Positions 7,682-13,843 of a stretch of 19,902 nucleotides of DNA are shown piece by piece. A model generated the notes under the pieces. The model was not told the DNA's origin and made no database searches. It saw only the letters and a list, made by a program, of their open reading frames with translations. The DNA comes from CAVQBP01 sp964448105 (GTDB taxonomy: Bacteria; Bacteroidota; Ignavibacteria; Ignavibacteriales; Ignavibacteriaceae), in the NCBI GenBank assembly GCA_964448105.1, contig CAYUVK010000094.1, forward strand, positions 1 through 19,902, in the 5' to 3' direction. The first letter of the stretch is position 1; each line of letters starts with the position of its first letter. The translations under genes and the position numbers were made by a program.

Positions 7682-8275
7682 TTACTTTTTTTTTACTTCC
7701 GCACCTTTTGCAACATCTTCCAATGTTCTATCGGATAGAACGGAACGTTCATCTTGTAAAATATCGTCTGTTGAAACGTACTTATCTTTATGTTTAATGA
7801 GCAGCCATTGTTTTTCTCCCCTGTTTTTCATTTTAACAAGTACGAATTCTCCTTTTAGCTTTTGGCCTTCAAGATAGAATTTAAAATCACCTTTTTCATA
7901 ACCTTCTCTTAAGATTTTCTCGCTTTCATTCTTATCATCTGTTCCTATTGCATGGTATGTTCCTTCATCCCAGACAATTACTTCCCCCGCTCCATATTCA
8001 CCTTCCGGAATCGTTCCCTCAAAAGTTCTGTAATCATAAGGATGATCTTCAACGTGCATGGCAAGTCTTTTAACCGTAGGATCAAGAGAGGGACCTTTGG
8101 GAACAGCCCAGCTTTTTAATACGCCATCAAGTTCCAGTCTAAAATCGTAATGCAGGTTTTTGGCTGCATGCTTTTGAACCACAAAATGAAGCTTGCTTTT
8201 ACCGGATTTCTTATTCCCTTTCGGCTCGGAAGTTTTTCGAAAATCCCTTTTCTTATTATATTCTTTTAACCCCAT
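7682..8275 (-). CDS. ligD: LigD 3'-phosphoesterase (PE) domain
   Basis: This 197-residue protein is the LigD 3'-phosphoesterase, which trims 3'-phosphate and ribonucleotide ends before sealing of double-strand breaks. It carries VQKHAAKNLHYDFRLELDG, WAVPKGPSLDP, HVEDHPYDYRTFEGTIP and EGEYGAGEVIVWDEG. From recalled work on Pseudomonas LigD (His42, His48, Asp50, Arg52, His84, Tyr88), the counterparts here are H36, H42, D44, R46, H78 and Y82, all shifted by six, so the active site looks intact. It ends GAEVKKK then UAA, within an A9 tract; the ligase-polymerase part continues in the -1 frame. PE-only proteins exist in some bacteria, so a stand-alone enzyme is possible, but the linker downstream argues for a fused LigD. 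It starts 12 bases after a small membrane-protein gene; no ribosome site is evident. Confidence 0.93.
   Translation of the reverse strand: MGLKEYNKKRDFRKTSEPKGNKKSGKSKLHFVVQKHAAKNLHYDFRLELDGVLKSWAVPKGPSLDPTVKRLAMHVEDHPYDYRTFEGTIPEGEYGAGEVIVWDEGTYHAIGTDDKNESEKILREGYEKGDFKFYLEGQKLKGEFVLVKMKNRGEKQWLLIKHKDKYVSTDDILQDERSVLSDRTLEDVAKGAEVKKK
7685..7694 (-). other. A9 slippery site linking the two LigD frames
   Basis: On the coding strand the end of the PE frame reads GTA AAA AAA AAG TAA. Its last seven bases before the stop are A AAA AAG, in the correct phase to be the classic -1 slippery heptamer known from E. coli dnaX. A -1 slip joins K197 to V-I-T-P-D of the ligase-polymerase frame. The -1 frame overlaps the PE frame by about 45 bases (back to the TAG at 7728-7730). 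AGGTG lies about 10 bases upstream and might act as an internal Shine-Dalgarno stimulator (weak). I see no strong downstream hairpin. A one-base homopolymer error or a genuine mutation would look the same. Confidence 0.6.
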
Positions 8276-8287
8276 GCTATTATTTTT

Positions 8288-8488
8288 TTATGAAAAATCG
8301 AGATTATTTTGCAAAGCTGTATAATTTCCATGTTCCATAGGCAAATAAAATCCTACTTGTTTTCCACTATTACCTTTATAGTTTGGTCTGTCAAAAGATA
8401 AAATCAGCCAAACAGTAATAATTACAGCTAATAATATTGCAATGAACAAAATAATAGTCGAACGTGTTTCATGACCAACTTCAGACAT
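8288..8488 (-). CDS. Small single-helix membrane protein, unknown
   Basis: This 66-residue hypothetical protein has a short polar N-terminus (MSEVGHETRST), one strong transmembrane helix (IILFIAILLAVIITVWLILSF, about residues 12-32), and a hydrophilic C-terminal half with NYKGNSGKQVGFYLPMEHG. GGAG stands 8 bases before the ATG. Its stop is 12 bases before the LigD phosphoesterase start, so the genes are likely co-transcribed. I recognise no family, and a role linked to repair would be guesswork from position only. Confidence 0.6.
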   Translation of the reverse strand: MSEVGHETRSTIILFIAILLAVIITVWLILSFDRPNYKGNSGKQVGFYLPMEHGNYTALQNNLDFS

Positions 8489-8580
8489 TGTAGCGCTCCA
8501 TTCATAGATCTCATCAATTTTATGCTGTTTAAACTAATGTAATTAAGGTTCTTTTATAGTGATATTGGGCAACAGGAAAG

Positions 8581-8910
8581 TTAACCAATAACCAGAAGAA
8601 CAAAACCGGCAGCAAGAAAAGTCATATATCCAAGTCCCAATAATTTAGAGGGAGGTTTGAATGAAAATGCATCCTGAACTAAAAATAAAAATCCGCCTAA
8701 AAAAGCTAGAATAAGCGAAGCTGAACTTAGCGACAAAATCCCGTTTTCCCATGTATCGCCTGATGTTGTAAGTAAAATAAAGCCTATTAAAAAACCAAAT
8801 AGGTGGAGTAAAACAGAAAGAACAGGGACAGGTTTAGACATTAAGAAATATATTAAAACTATTAATCCAAAGAAAAGGGAGATTGCAAAAGCTATTTCAG
8901 GAAAAACCAT
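8581..8910 (-). CDS. Four-helix membrane protein, unknown
   Basis: This 109-residue hypothetical protein is nearly all membrane: four hydrophobic segments at about residues 4-24, 30-48, 56-78 and 88-108, with very short loops and no charged catalytic motif. AAAGGAG lies 7 bases before the ATG, one of the best ribosome sites in the window, which supports a real gene. It heads the minus-strand series that continues, after 92 bases, with the 66-residue membrane protein and LigD. A -7-like box is at 8938-8945. I recognise no family; the function is unknown. Confidence 0.72.
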   Translation of the reverse strand: MVFPEIAFAISLFFGLIVLIYFLMSKPVPVLSVLLHLFGFLIGFILLTTSGDTWENGILSLSSASLILAFLGGFLFLVQDAFSFKPPSKLLGLGYMTFLAAGFVLLVIG

Positions 8911-8937
8911 TTATTAACTCCTTTGAAAGTATTAAAA

Positions 8938-8945
8938 CAAACCTA
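8938..8945 (-). promoter_or_regulatory. Bacteroidota-like -7 box TAGGTTTG
   Basis: Read on the minus strand this is TAGGTTTG, matching TAnnTTTG, placed 27 bases before the ATG at 8910, a distance giving a short leader that still contains the AAAGGAG ribosome site. No good TTTG is found at the expected -33 distance, so this is tentative. Confidence 0.28.
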
Positions 8946-9105
8946 AATTTTGTTAACAACAATAAACGAAATAATTACGATCAATATTTATAAAAAATTC
9001 TGAATAGATATCCTATTTCCCAAGTTAAATTTTCATACTATGATTTAAATCAAAACCGATGTTTTAATCAAATCCCGTTTAAACCTCATAAAGAGATAAA
9101 AATAC

Positions 9106-9128
9106 CGACTAAAATACTTATTTAGTCG
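9106..9128. promoter_or_regulatory. Perfect dyad upstream of rlpA-like gene
   Basis: CGACTAAA (9106-9113) and TTTAGTCG (9121-9128) form a perfect 8-base-pair inverted repeat around ATACTTA. It lies in the 288-base divergent space between the membrane-protein/LigD block and the RlpA gene, about 110 bases before the latter's likely start. It has no T-run after either arm, so an operator is more likely than a terminator; no regulator can be named. The remainder of this gap is AT-rich and shows no gene. Confidence 0.4.
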
Positions 9129-9227
9129 AATGTTTGCTATAAATAACAGTTAAGGAATACGTGCTTCGATTCATTGATATTACATTAGTTAAAGACATAT
9201 GTTTGTATATGTTCTTTCACAAATTGA

Positions 9228-9231
9228 GAGG
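9228..9231 (+). promoter_or_regulatory. Ribosome site favouring a TTG start for rlpA-like gene
   Basis: GAGG within GAGAGG stands 6 bases before an in-frame TTG at 9238. The upstream ATG at 9199 has no such site. Starting at TTG also gives a cleaner signal peptide. Confidence 0.45.
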
Positions 9232-9237
9232 TCAATA

Positions 9238-9732
9238 TTGAAGTCATTAACAAAAATGTTATTAATTTTAGGTATGCTTTCATTGGTAGGGTTTACGTTC
9301 GTTACAAGTGATATTAGCAAAGCAAGCGAACCAATGAATAAGGAAGAAAAAATTCCTGTTAATGAAGAAGAAAATAACATAAATAAAACAATAGTTAATT
9401 ATATTGATAAGGGTGTAATGACTGCTTCATGGTACGGTCCTCGTTTTAACGGTAAATTAACCGCAAACGGGGAAATTTTTGACCAGCAAGCTTTTACAGC
9501 AGCTCATAAAAAGCTTAAATTTGGCACTTTATTAAAGCTGACCAATTTAAGAAACAACAAATCAATTGTTGTTAGGATTAATGACAGGGGTCCTTATGTG
9601 AGCGGAAGACAATTAGATCTTTCAAAAGCCGCTGCTCTTTCTCTAGGTATGGTAGAAAGAGGAGTCGTAAAGCTTAAAGTTGAAGAAATAAGCTTGAAGG
9701 GAGTAAATTTCCCGGTAGTCAGTCTTAATTAA
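9238..9732 (+). CDS. RlpA-like double-psi beta-barrel envelope protein
   Basis: The C-terminal part (about the last 105 residues) is an RlpA double-psi beta-barrel: TASWYGPRFNGKLTANGE, TAAHKKLKFGTLLKLTNL, VVRINDRGPYV and RQLDLSKAAALSLGM are near-consensus. In Pseudomonas RlpA this domain is a lytic transglycosylase cutting denuded peptidoglycan at the septum; in E. coli the activity was not found, so enzymatic function is unproven. There is no SPOR domain and no lipobox, so septal targeting and lipidation are not evident. The protein is 164 residues from the TTG at 9238, chosen for its GAGG site and clean signal peptide (KSLTKMLLILGMLSLVGF); an ATG at 9199 would add 13 residues. A strong terminator follows, so it is probably monocistronic. 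Confidence 0.88.
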   Translation: MKSLTKMLLILGMLSLVGFTFVTSDISKASEPMNKEEKIPVNEEENNINKTIVNYIDKGVMTASWYGPRFNGKLTANGEIFDQQAFTAAHKKLKFGTLLKLTNLRNNKSIVVRINDRGPYVSGRQLDLSKAAALSLGMVERGVVKLKVEEISLKGVNFPVVSLN

Positions 9733-9753
9733 ACCCTTTCAAATCTGTTAATC

Positions 9754-9782
9754 AAGCCCGGTTTTCCACCGGGCTTTTTTAT
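9754..9782 (+). terminator. Rho-independent terminator
   Basis: AAGCCCGG (9754-9761), a 7-base loop TTTTCCA, and CCGGGCTT (9769-9776) form a perfect 8-base-pair GC-rich stem followed by a run of T. It lies 21 bases after the RlpA-like stop codon and is the best terminator in the window. Confidence 0.92.
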
Positions 9783-9884
9783 TTTAAAATTTTTACATAG
9801 TTATTCTGGTAATTGATGATTAATCATAAATATCCTTAAATTGTGTATATATTTATTTCCCAAATGATAGAAAAAAAAACATTT

Positions 9885-10436
9885 ATGAAATTAAACCTCG
9901 GCTGCGGTAAAGATATTAAAGAAGGATACATCAATCTTGATATTGTTGATTATGGAGGAAACCGGATTCATGATATAAACTCTTTCCCCTATCCTTTTGA
10001 AGATAATACATTTGATGAAATTTTCTGTTCACATATTCTGGAGCACCTTGATAATTTCCATAATACTGTAACAGAATTGTACCGGATTGCAAAACCGGAT
10101 GCGCTTTTAATTGTCTATGCTCCATTCTTTTTAAATACTAAGTATTTCGGAGAACCGGACCATAAAATCCCATTTTCAATAAGAACTTTTGATAATTATG
10201 AATATATCGGGAACCGGAAACTTAAATTTTATGAAAAATGGAAATTAAATCACAGAACGAATTATGAGGGTAAAGCACAGTTTGAGGTACTGGAAAAAAG
10301 ATTCATAACATCTCACTTTGCCGCATTAAAATGGATGGATTCGATTGTAAATATTGAGCCTGTTATTTATGAGAGATTTTTTGCCGGCATATTCTCACCT
10401 GAAGAAGTTTACTTCAAATTGCGGGTTGTTAAGTAG
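9885..10436 (+). CDS. Class I SAM-dependent methyltransferase
   Basis: This is a small class I methyltransferase (183 residues from the chosen start). The SAM-binding motif I, MKLNLGCGKDI, is right at the N-terminus, followed by YINLDIVDYGG (acidic residue at the end of strand 2), FPYPFEDNTFDEIFCSHILEHL (the methyltransferase-11-type EHL signature) and ELYRIAKPDALLIVYAPFF. The frame is open from a GTG at 9843, but the ATG at 9885 puts motif I at the usual distance from the start. No upstream ribosome site is obvious. The substrate is unknown; similar proteins are often found in glycan or lipid clusters, but no such neighbours are here. It converges on the two-helix membrane protein and ends in a repeat. 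Confidence 0.85.
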   Translation: MKLNLGCGKDIKEGYINLDIVDYGGNRIHDINSFPYPFEDNTFDEIFCSHILEHLDNFHNTVTELYRIAKPDALLIVYAPFFLNTKYFGEPDHKIPFSIRTFDNYEYIGNRKLKFYEKWKLNHRTNYEGKAQFEVLEKRFITSHFAALKWMDSIVNIEPVIYERFFAGIFSPEEVYFKLRVVK

Positions 10437-10437
10437 T

Positions 10438-10489
10438 CTGCAACCTTCAAGGTTAAAATCCTTGAGACAATCTGCAAACCTTGAAGGTT
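10438..10489. repeat. Paired AACCTT/AAGGTT palindromes
   Basis: AACCTT-C-AAGGTT (10442-10454) and AACCTT-G-AAGGTT (10477-10489) are each palindromic and are exact reverse complements of each other; both are preceded by CTGCAA (10438-10443 and 10472-10477). They lie directly after the methyltransferase stop. They can fold as two small hairpins or one larger one. They look like a dispersed intergenic repeat, possibly acting as a bidirectional end for the convergent genes. Confidence 0.65.
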
Positions 10490-10517
10490 AATATATTCTT
10501 GAAGATTCAGCTTATAA

Positions 10518-10533
10518 ATTCAGGATACTGAAT
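10518..10533. terminator. Small hairpin between convergent genes
   Basis: ATTCAG-GATA-CTGAAT is a perfect 6-base-pair stem with a GATA loop, 23 bases beyond the stop of the minus-strand gene at 10557. Only a weak T-rich stretch follows, so its role as terminator is uncertain. Confidence 0.25.
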
Positions 10534-10556
10534 AGCGATTTCTTGTCATTCCTTAG

Positions 10557-10922
10557 CTATTTCTTCCCGGATCTAATCCCTAAACGCACGGCAAGCCCAA
10601 CTGCATTTAATCTCCCGAGACAACCTGAGACTTTGGATAAATTTCCTGAAATATCGAATTGTTTTTGAATTCCGGTAGCTATAGTAGCGCAAAGTGTGAA
10701 AACTGCTACAAGTGCACAAGTCCATCTCCAGTTCATTAATGGTAAATTTGAAGCGGCAGTATAACCTGCTAATATTGTTGCAAATGTACTTGCAAGAAGA
10801 CCCGTAATAATTGCCTGTGCATTCGACCGTCGTAAGCTGTGTTGCTTTCTTTCCGCTTTCTGCTTAGTATCTTTTATCCATTGAATTTGGTCATTAGATT
10901 TTTGCACCATATCCTTTTCCAT
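10557..10922 (-). CDS. Two-helix membrane protein, SLATT-like by pattern
   Basis: This 121-residue protein has a charged N-terminal helix (about residues 5-35, rich in K, Q and R), two hydrophobic segments (about 36-55, AIITGLLASTFATILAGYTA, and about 64-84), then an amphipathic C-terminal helix ending GIRSGKK. The order of cytoplasmic helix, tightly paired helices with A/G/T-rich faces, and C-terminal helix resembles the SLATT two-helix membrane domain known from CD-NTase/SLOG defence contexts, but this is pattern likeness only and no nucleotidyltransferase or SLOG neighbour is present. The ATG at 10922 is chosen over a TTG two codons upstream because AGGAGG stands exactly 6 bases before it. 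A DUF423 gene follows upstream on the same strand. Confidence 0.75.
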   Translation of the reverse strand: MEKDMVQKSNDQIQWIKDTKQKAERKQHSLRRSNAQAIITGLLASTFATILAGYTAASNLPLMNWRWTCALVAVFTLCATIATGIQKQFDISGNLSKVSGCLGRLNAVGLAVRLGIRSGKK

Positions 10923-10928
10923 TCCCAA

Positions 10929-10934
10929 CCTCCT
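10929..10934 (-). promoter_or_regulatory. Strong Shine-Dalgarno site AGGAGG
   Basis: On the minus strand AGGAGG precedes the ATG at 10922 by 6 bases. It is the strongest ribosome site in the window, where many genes lack one, and it fixes the start of the two-helix membrane protein. Confidence 0.75.
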
Positions 10935-10990
10935 TGATTGTTAAAAATGAATATTATTAATCTAATTCGAAAGCATATATCCGGAATAAT

Positions 10991-11365
10991 TCATGCTTCT
11001 TTAGAAAACCTAATCCCTTCCAGGATAATTAATACCCAGCCGATTAAAAAGCTTATTCCACCCAACGGGGTAATCATTGCAAAAGTAAGAATTTGTGTGG
11101 TCGAATATAAATAAAGGGAAAATGAAAATAATATTATTCCTATCGTAAAAAAGAGCGCACATTTATAGAATTTATTCCTGCCGGTTAATGAAATTGACAA
11201 TATTGCTGCCGAATGAATTAAATGATAAAGAATCCCTTTATTATAAATGCTCATCATTTCATTTGTCAGTTTTGGTTCTAGAATATGAGCTCCGAAAGCT
11301 CCTAATGCGACTCCTAAGAATCCTAATATACCTCCAATTATAATCCAGGTTTTGTTGCTATTCAT
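10991..11365 (-). CDS. DUF423 family membrane protein
   Basis: This 124-residue protein matches the DUF423 (YgdD-like) family: GFLGVALGAFGAHILEPKL at the start, YNKGILYHLIHSAAIL, FTIGIILFSFSLYL, and the conserved end ITPLGGISFLIGWVLIIL. Four transmembrane helices are expected (about residues 7-27, 45-62, 68-88 and 95-118), and the length is typical. The family is widespread but has no established biochemical function. It has no visible ribosome site and lies 56 to 68 bases upstream of the two-helix membrane gene on the same strand, so the two may share a transcript. It is divergent from uvrB. Confidence 0.9.
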   Translation of the reverse strand: MNSNKTWIIIGGILGFLGVALGAFGAHILEPKLTNEMMSIYNKGILYHLIHSAAILSISLTGRNKFYKCALFFTIGIILFSFSLYLYSTTQILTFAMITPLGGISFLIGWVLIILEGIRFSKEA

Positions 11366-11538
11366 TTTTAATTCTTTAAAAATAGATGGATCACCTAAAG
11401 TTATTTACATTGAATAAGTAAACTAAATATTATTAACTTTATTTTCTAATATTGAATTTCGGAATGTGAACTGGATTTCCGTTAATTTGAAATTAAATAT
11501 CCTCAAATTTTAGAAATAAATATTTTTTATAATTAAGT

Positions 11539-13551
11539 ATGAATAAGTTCGACCTAACTTCAAGTTACAAGCCTTCGGGTGATCAGCCTGAGGCAATTAA
11601 GCAATTGGTTGAAGGAATTAATAGGGGAGATAAATATCAGACACTCCTCGGTGTGACAGGCAGCGGAAAAACATTTACAATTTCCAATTTAATAAAAGAA
11701 ATTAATAAACCGGTCCTTGTAATATCACACAATAAGACTCTTGCCGCCCAGCTTTATTCTGAGTTTAAAGGATTTTTTCCCAGAAATGCGGTAGAGTTTT
11801 TTATCAGCTATTATGATTATTATCAACCGGAAGCTTATGTAGTTGCAAGTGATTTATATATAGAAAAAGATTTTTCTATAAATGAAGAGATAGACAGGTT
11901 GAGATTAAAAGCAACCACAGCTTTAATTGAAGGAAGAAAAGATGTAATGGTTGTGGCAAGTGTAAGCTGTATTTATGGTATCGGTGCCCCGCAGGAATTT
12001 GCAAATCAAATAATCTTTTTAAATAAAGGAGATAGAATTCAGAGGAAGAAATTATTAAGAAATTTGATTGATATTCATTTTGTAAGGAATGATATTGAAT
12101 TCGGGAGAGGAACTTTTAGAGCAAGAGGTGATGTTATTGAGATAATCCCTGCATATCAATATGAAGAAGCAATAAGGATCGAATTATGGGACGATGAAAT
12201 TGAAAAAATTTCAACTATAGATTCCATAACGGGAACAGTTATAAAGGAGGTTGAATCAACTGCAGTTTATCCTGCTAAATACTTTGTTTCCAACAGGGAT
12301 CAAATTCAAAAAGCAATTTATAATATTGAAATTGAACTTGATGAAAGATTGAAATTTTTCCGCTCTCAGGAAAAATATCTTGAAGCGGAGCGCCTTGAAC
12401 AAAGAACAAAGTTTGATATCGAAATGATGAAAGAAATTGGCTATTGCTCGGGAATTGAAAATTATTCCCGGCATATGGATAGGCGGGCACCAGGTTCAAG
12501 ACCTTTCAACCTAATGGATTATTTTCCCAAAGAATTTTTAACAATTATTGATGAATCACATGTTACGGTTCCTCAAATAAGAGGGATGTACAACGGCGAC
12601 AGGGCAAGAAAAGAAACTTTGGTAGAACATGGTTTCCGTCTCCCGTCTGCTCTGGATAACCGTCCTATGAAATTTGAAGAATTTGAAAGTATGCTTGACC
12701 AGGTAATTTTTGTTAGTGCGACTCCGGCCGATTTTGAACTGCAAAGAAGCGGCGGAGTTGTTGTCGAACAAATTATTCGTCCGACAGGCTTGCTTGATCC
12801 GGAAATTGAAGTTCGACCAATCAAAGGACAAATAGATGATTTGATTGGTGAAGTGAGAAAGAGAGTTGAGAGGAAAGAAAGAACATTGGTTACTACATTA
12901 ACAAAAAAAATGGCAGAAGATCTTTCCGATTATCTTGATAAAATCGGAATAAATGTCAGGTATATTCATTCCGATATTGATGCTCTCGAACGGGTTGAAA
13001 TATTGAGAGATTTGCGGCTCGGTGAATTTGATGTTTTAGTTGGTGTAAATCTTTTAAGAGAAGGATTGGATCTTCCTGAAGTTTCACTGGTTGCTGTAAT
13101 AGATGCTGACAAAGAAGGTTTTTTAAGAAGCGAAAGATCTTTAATGCAGACAGCCGGAAGGACTGCGAGGAATGTCAACGGCAGAGTAATTATGTATGCA
13201 GATATTATAACCGAATCTATGAGAAAAACCATAAATGAGACAAACAGAAGACGCAAACTGCAGACGGAATACAATAAAGAGCATAACATAGAACCAAAGA
13301 CAATTTATAAAAGTATAGAAGAGATAATGAATTCTACTTCCATTGCAGACGTAAGAAAAAGAGAAGAGAAAGAAACGTTTACATTTTCCAAGGTTGCGGA
13401 ACCTGTTTTAAAATATATGAATTCGGATCAAAAGAAAGATCTAATTGAACAGTTGACAGAACAAATGTATCAAGCTGCAAAAGACCTGGAATTTGAAAAA
13501 GCAGCTTCTTTAAGAGATGAAGTGAATAAGTTGAAGAAAATGTTGAAATAG
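11539..13551 (+). CDS. uvrB: Excinuclease ABC subunit B
   Basis: This 670-residue protein is UvrB, the damage-verifying helicase of nucleotide excision repair, which is loaded by UvrA and recruits the nuclease UvrC. Visible motifs are GDQPEAI, Walker A GVTGSGKT (residues 38-45), the beta-hairpin segment YYDYYQPEAYV (from about residue 91) that clamps one DNA strand, the DESH box (from D338), LLREGLDLPEVSLV, and QTAGRTARN of helicase motif VI. The C-terminal UVR coiled coil (about 630-670), which binds UvrC, is complete. Length and order are standard. There is no ribosome site before the ATG, and no uvrA or uvrC is nearby. It appears to be transcribed alone; SOS control cannot be judged from the 173-base leader. 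Confidence 0.98.
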   Translation: MNKFDLTSSYKPSGDQPEAIKQLVEGINRGDKYQTLLGVTGSGKTFTISNLIKEINKPVLVISHNKTLAAQLYSEFKGFFPRNAVEFFISYYDYYQPEAYVVASDLYIEKDFSINEEIDRLRLKATTALIEGRKDVMVVASVSCIYGIGAPQEFANQIIFLNKGDRIQRKKLLRNLIDIHFVRNDIEFGRGTFRARGDVIEIIPAYQYEEAIRIELWDDEIEKISTIDSITGTVIKEVESTAVYPAKYFVSNRDQIQKAIYNIEIELDERLKFFRSQEKYLEAERLEQRTKFDIEMMKEIGYCSGIENYSRHMDRRAPGSRPFNLMDYFPKEFLTIIDESHVTVPQIRGMYNGDRARKETLVEHGFRLPSALDNRPMKFEEFESMLDQVIFVSATPADFELQRSGGVVVEQIIRPTGLLDPEIEVRPIKGQIDDLIGEVRKRVERKERTLVTTLTKKMAEDLSDYLDKIGINVRYIHSDIDALERVEILRDLRLGEFDVLVGVNLLREGLDLPEVSLVAVIDADKEGFLRSERSLMQTAGRTARNVNGRVIMYADIITESMRKTINETNRRRKLQTEYNKEHNIEPKTIYKSIEEIMNSTSIADVRKREEKETFTFSKVAEPVLKYMNSDQKKDLIEQLTEQMYQAAKDLEFEKAASLRDEVNKLKKMLK

Positions 13552-13571
13552 TTATAAATTGGCAGTTATTC

Positions 13572-13716
13572 ATCCTCTACGAGGATGCCTGGTTTGCGAG
13601 ATATTTTTTTTCTACAATAATAAAACTTCTACGAAGTTTAGTCTCCCGCCCTCGCAGAGATCAAATTATTGTAGAAATTATAATGGATCTATACACCAAA
13701 TCCTTGTAGGGGATTT
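13572..13716. repeat. Cluster of five TAC/GTA-centred palindromes
   Basis: Within 145 bases after uvrB lie ATCCTC-TAC-GAGGAT (13572-13586), a TTTCTACAATAAT arm (13609-13621), AAACTTC-TAC-GAAGTTT (13623-13639), the matching arm ATTATTGTAGAAA (13665-13677), and AAATCCTTGTAGGGGATTT (13698-13716). The second and fourth are perfect 13-base inverted copies of each other enclosing the third. All have TAC or GTA at or near the centre. The gap 13552-13843 has no gene; a smaller TAGG-TTGAAG-CCTA hairpin lies near 13785-13798. Confidence 0.7.
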
Positions 13717-13843
13717 ATAAGATTATTTATTTATGAACAAATTTCTAAACAATTTTTTAAAATTTCATTCGATATTTATTTCTTAGGTTGAAGCCTATGC
13801 GATTTATCAGGATATGCCGGACAGTTCTTTTAATGTTTTTAAT

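Noticed and set aside
9189..9380. Minus-strand frame overlapping the RlpA-like N-terminus
   Set aside because: The plus-strand gene has a signal peptide and a full RlpA domain, and the reverse frame has no ribosome site or recognisable content.
12966..13289. Open frame of 107 codons on the minus strand inside uvrB
   Set aside because: It lies fully opposite highly conserved UvrB helicase motifs and shows low-complexity Ser/Leu composition, so it is a shadow.
13572..13716. Possible CRISPR-like array after uvrB
   Set aside because: The units are short palindromes with changed arms, irregular spacing and mixed orientation; there are no identical repeats with unique spacers and no cas genes.
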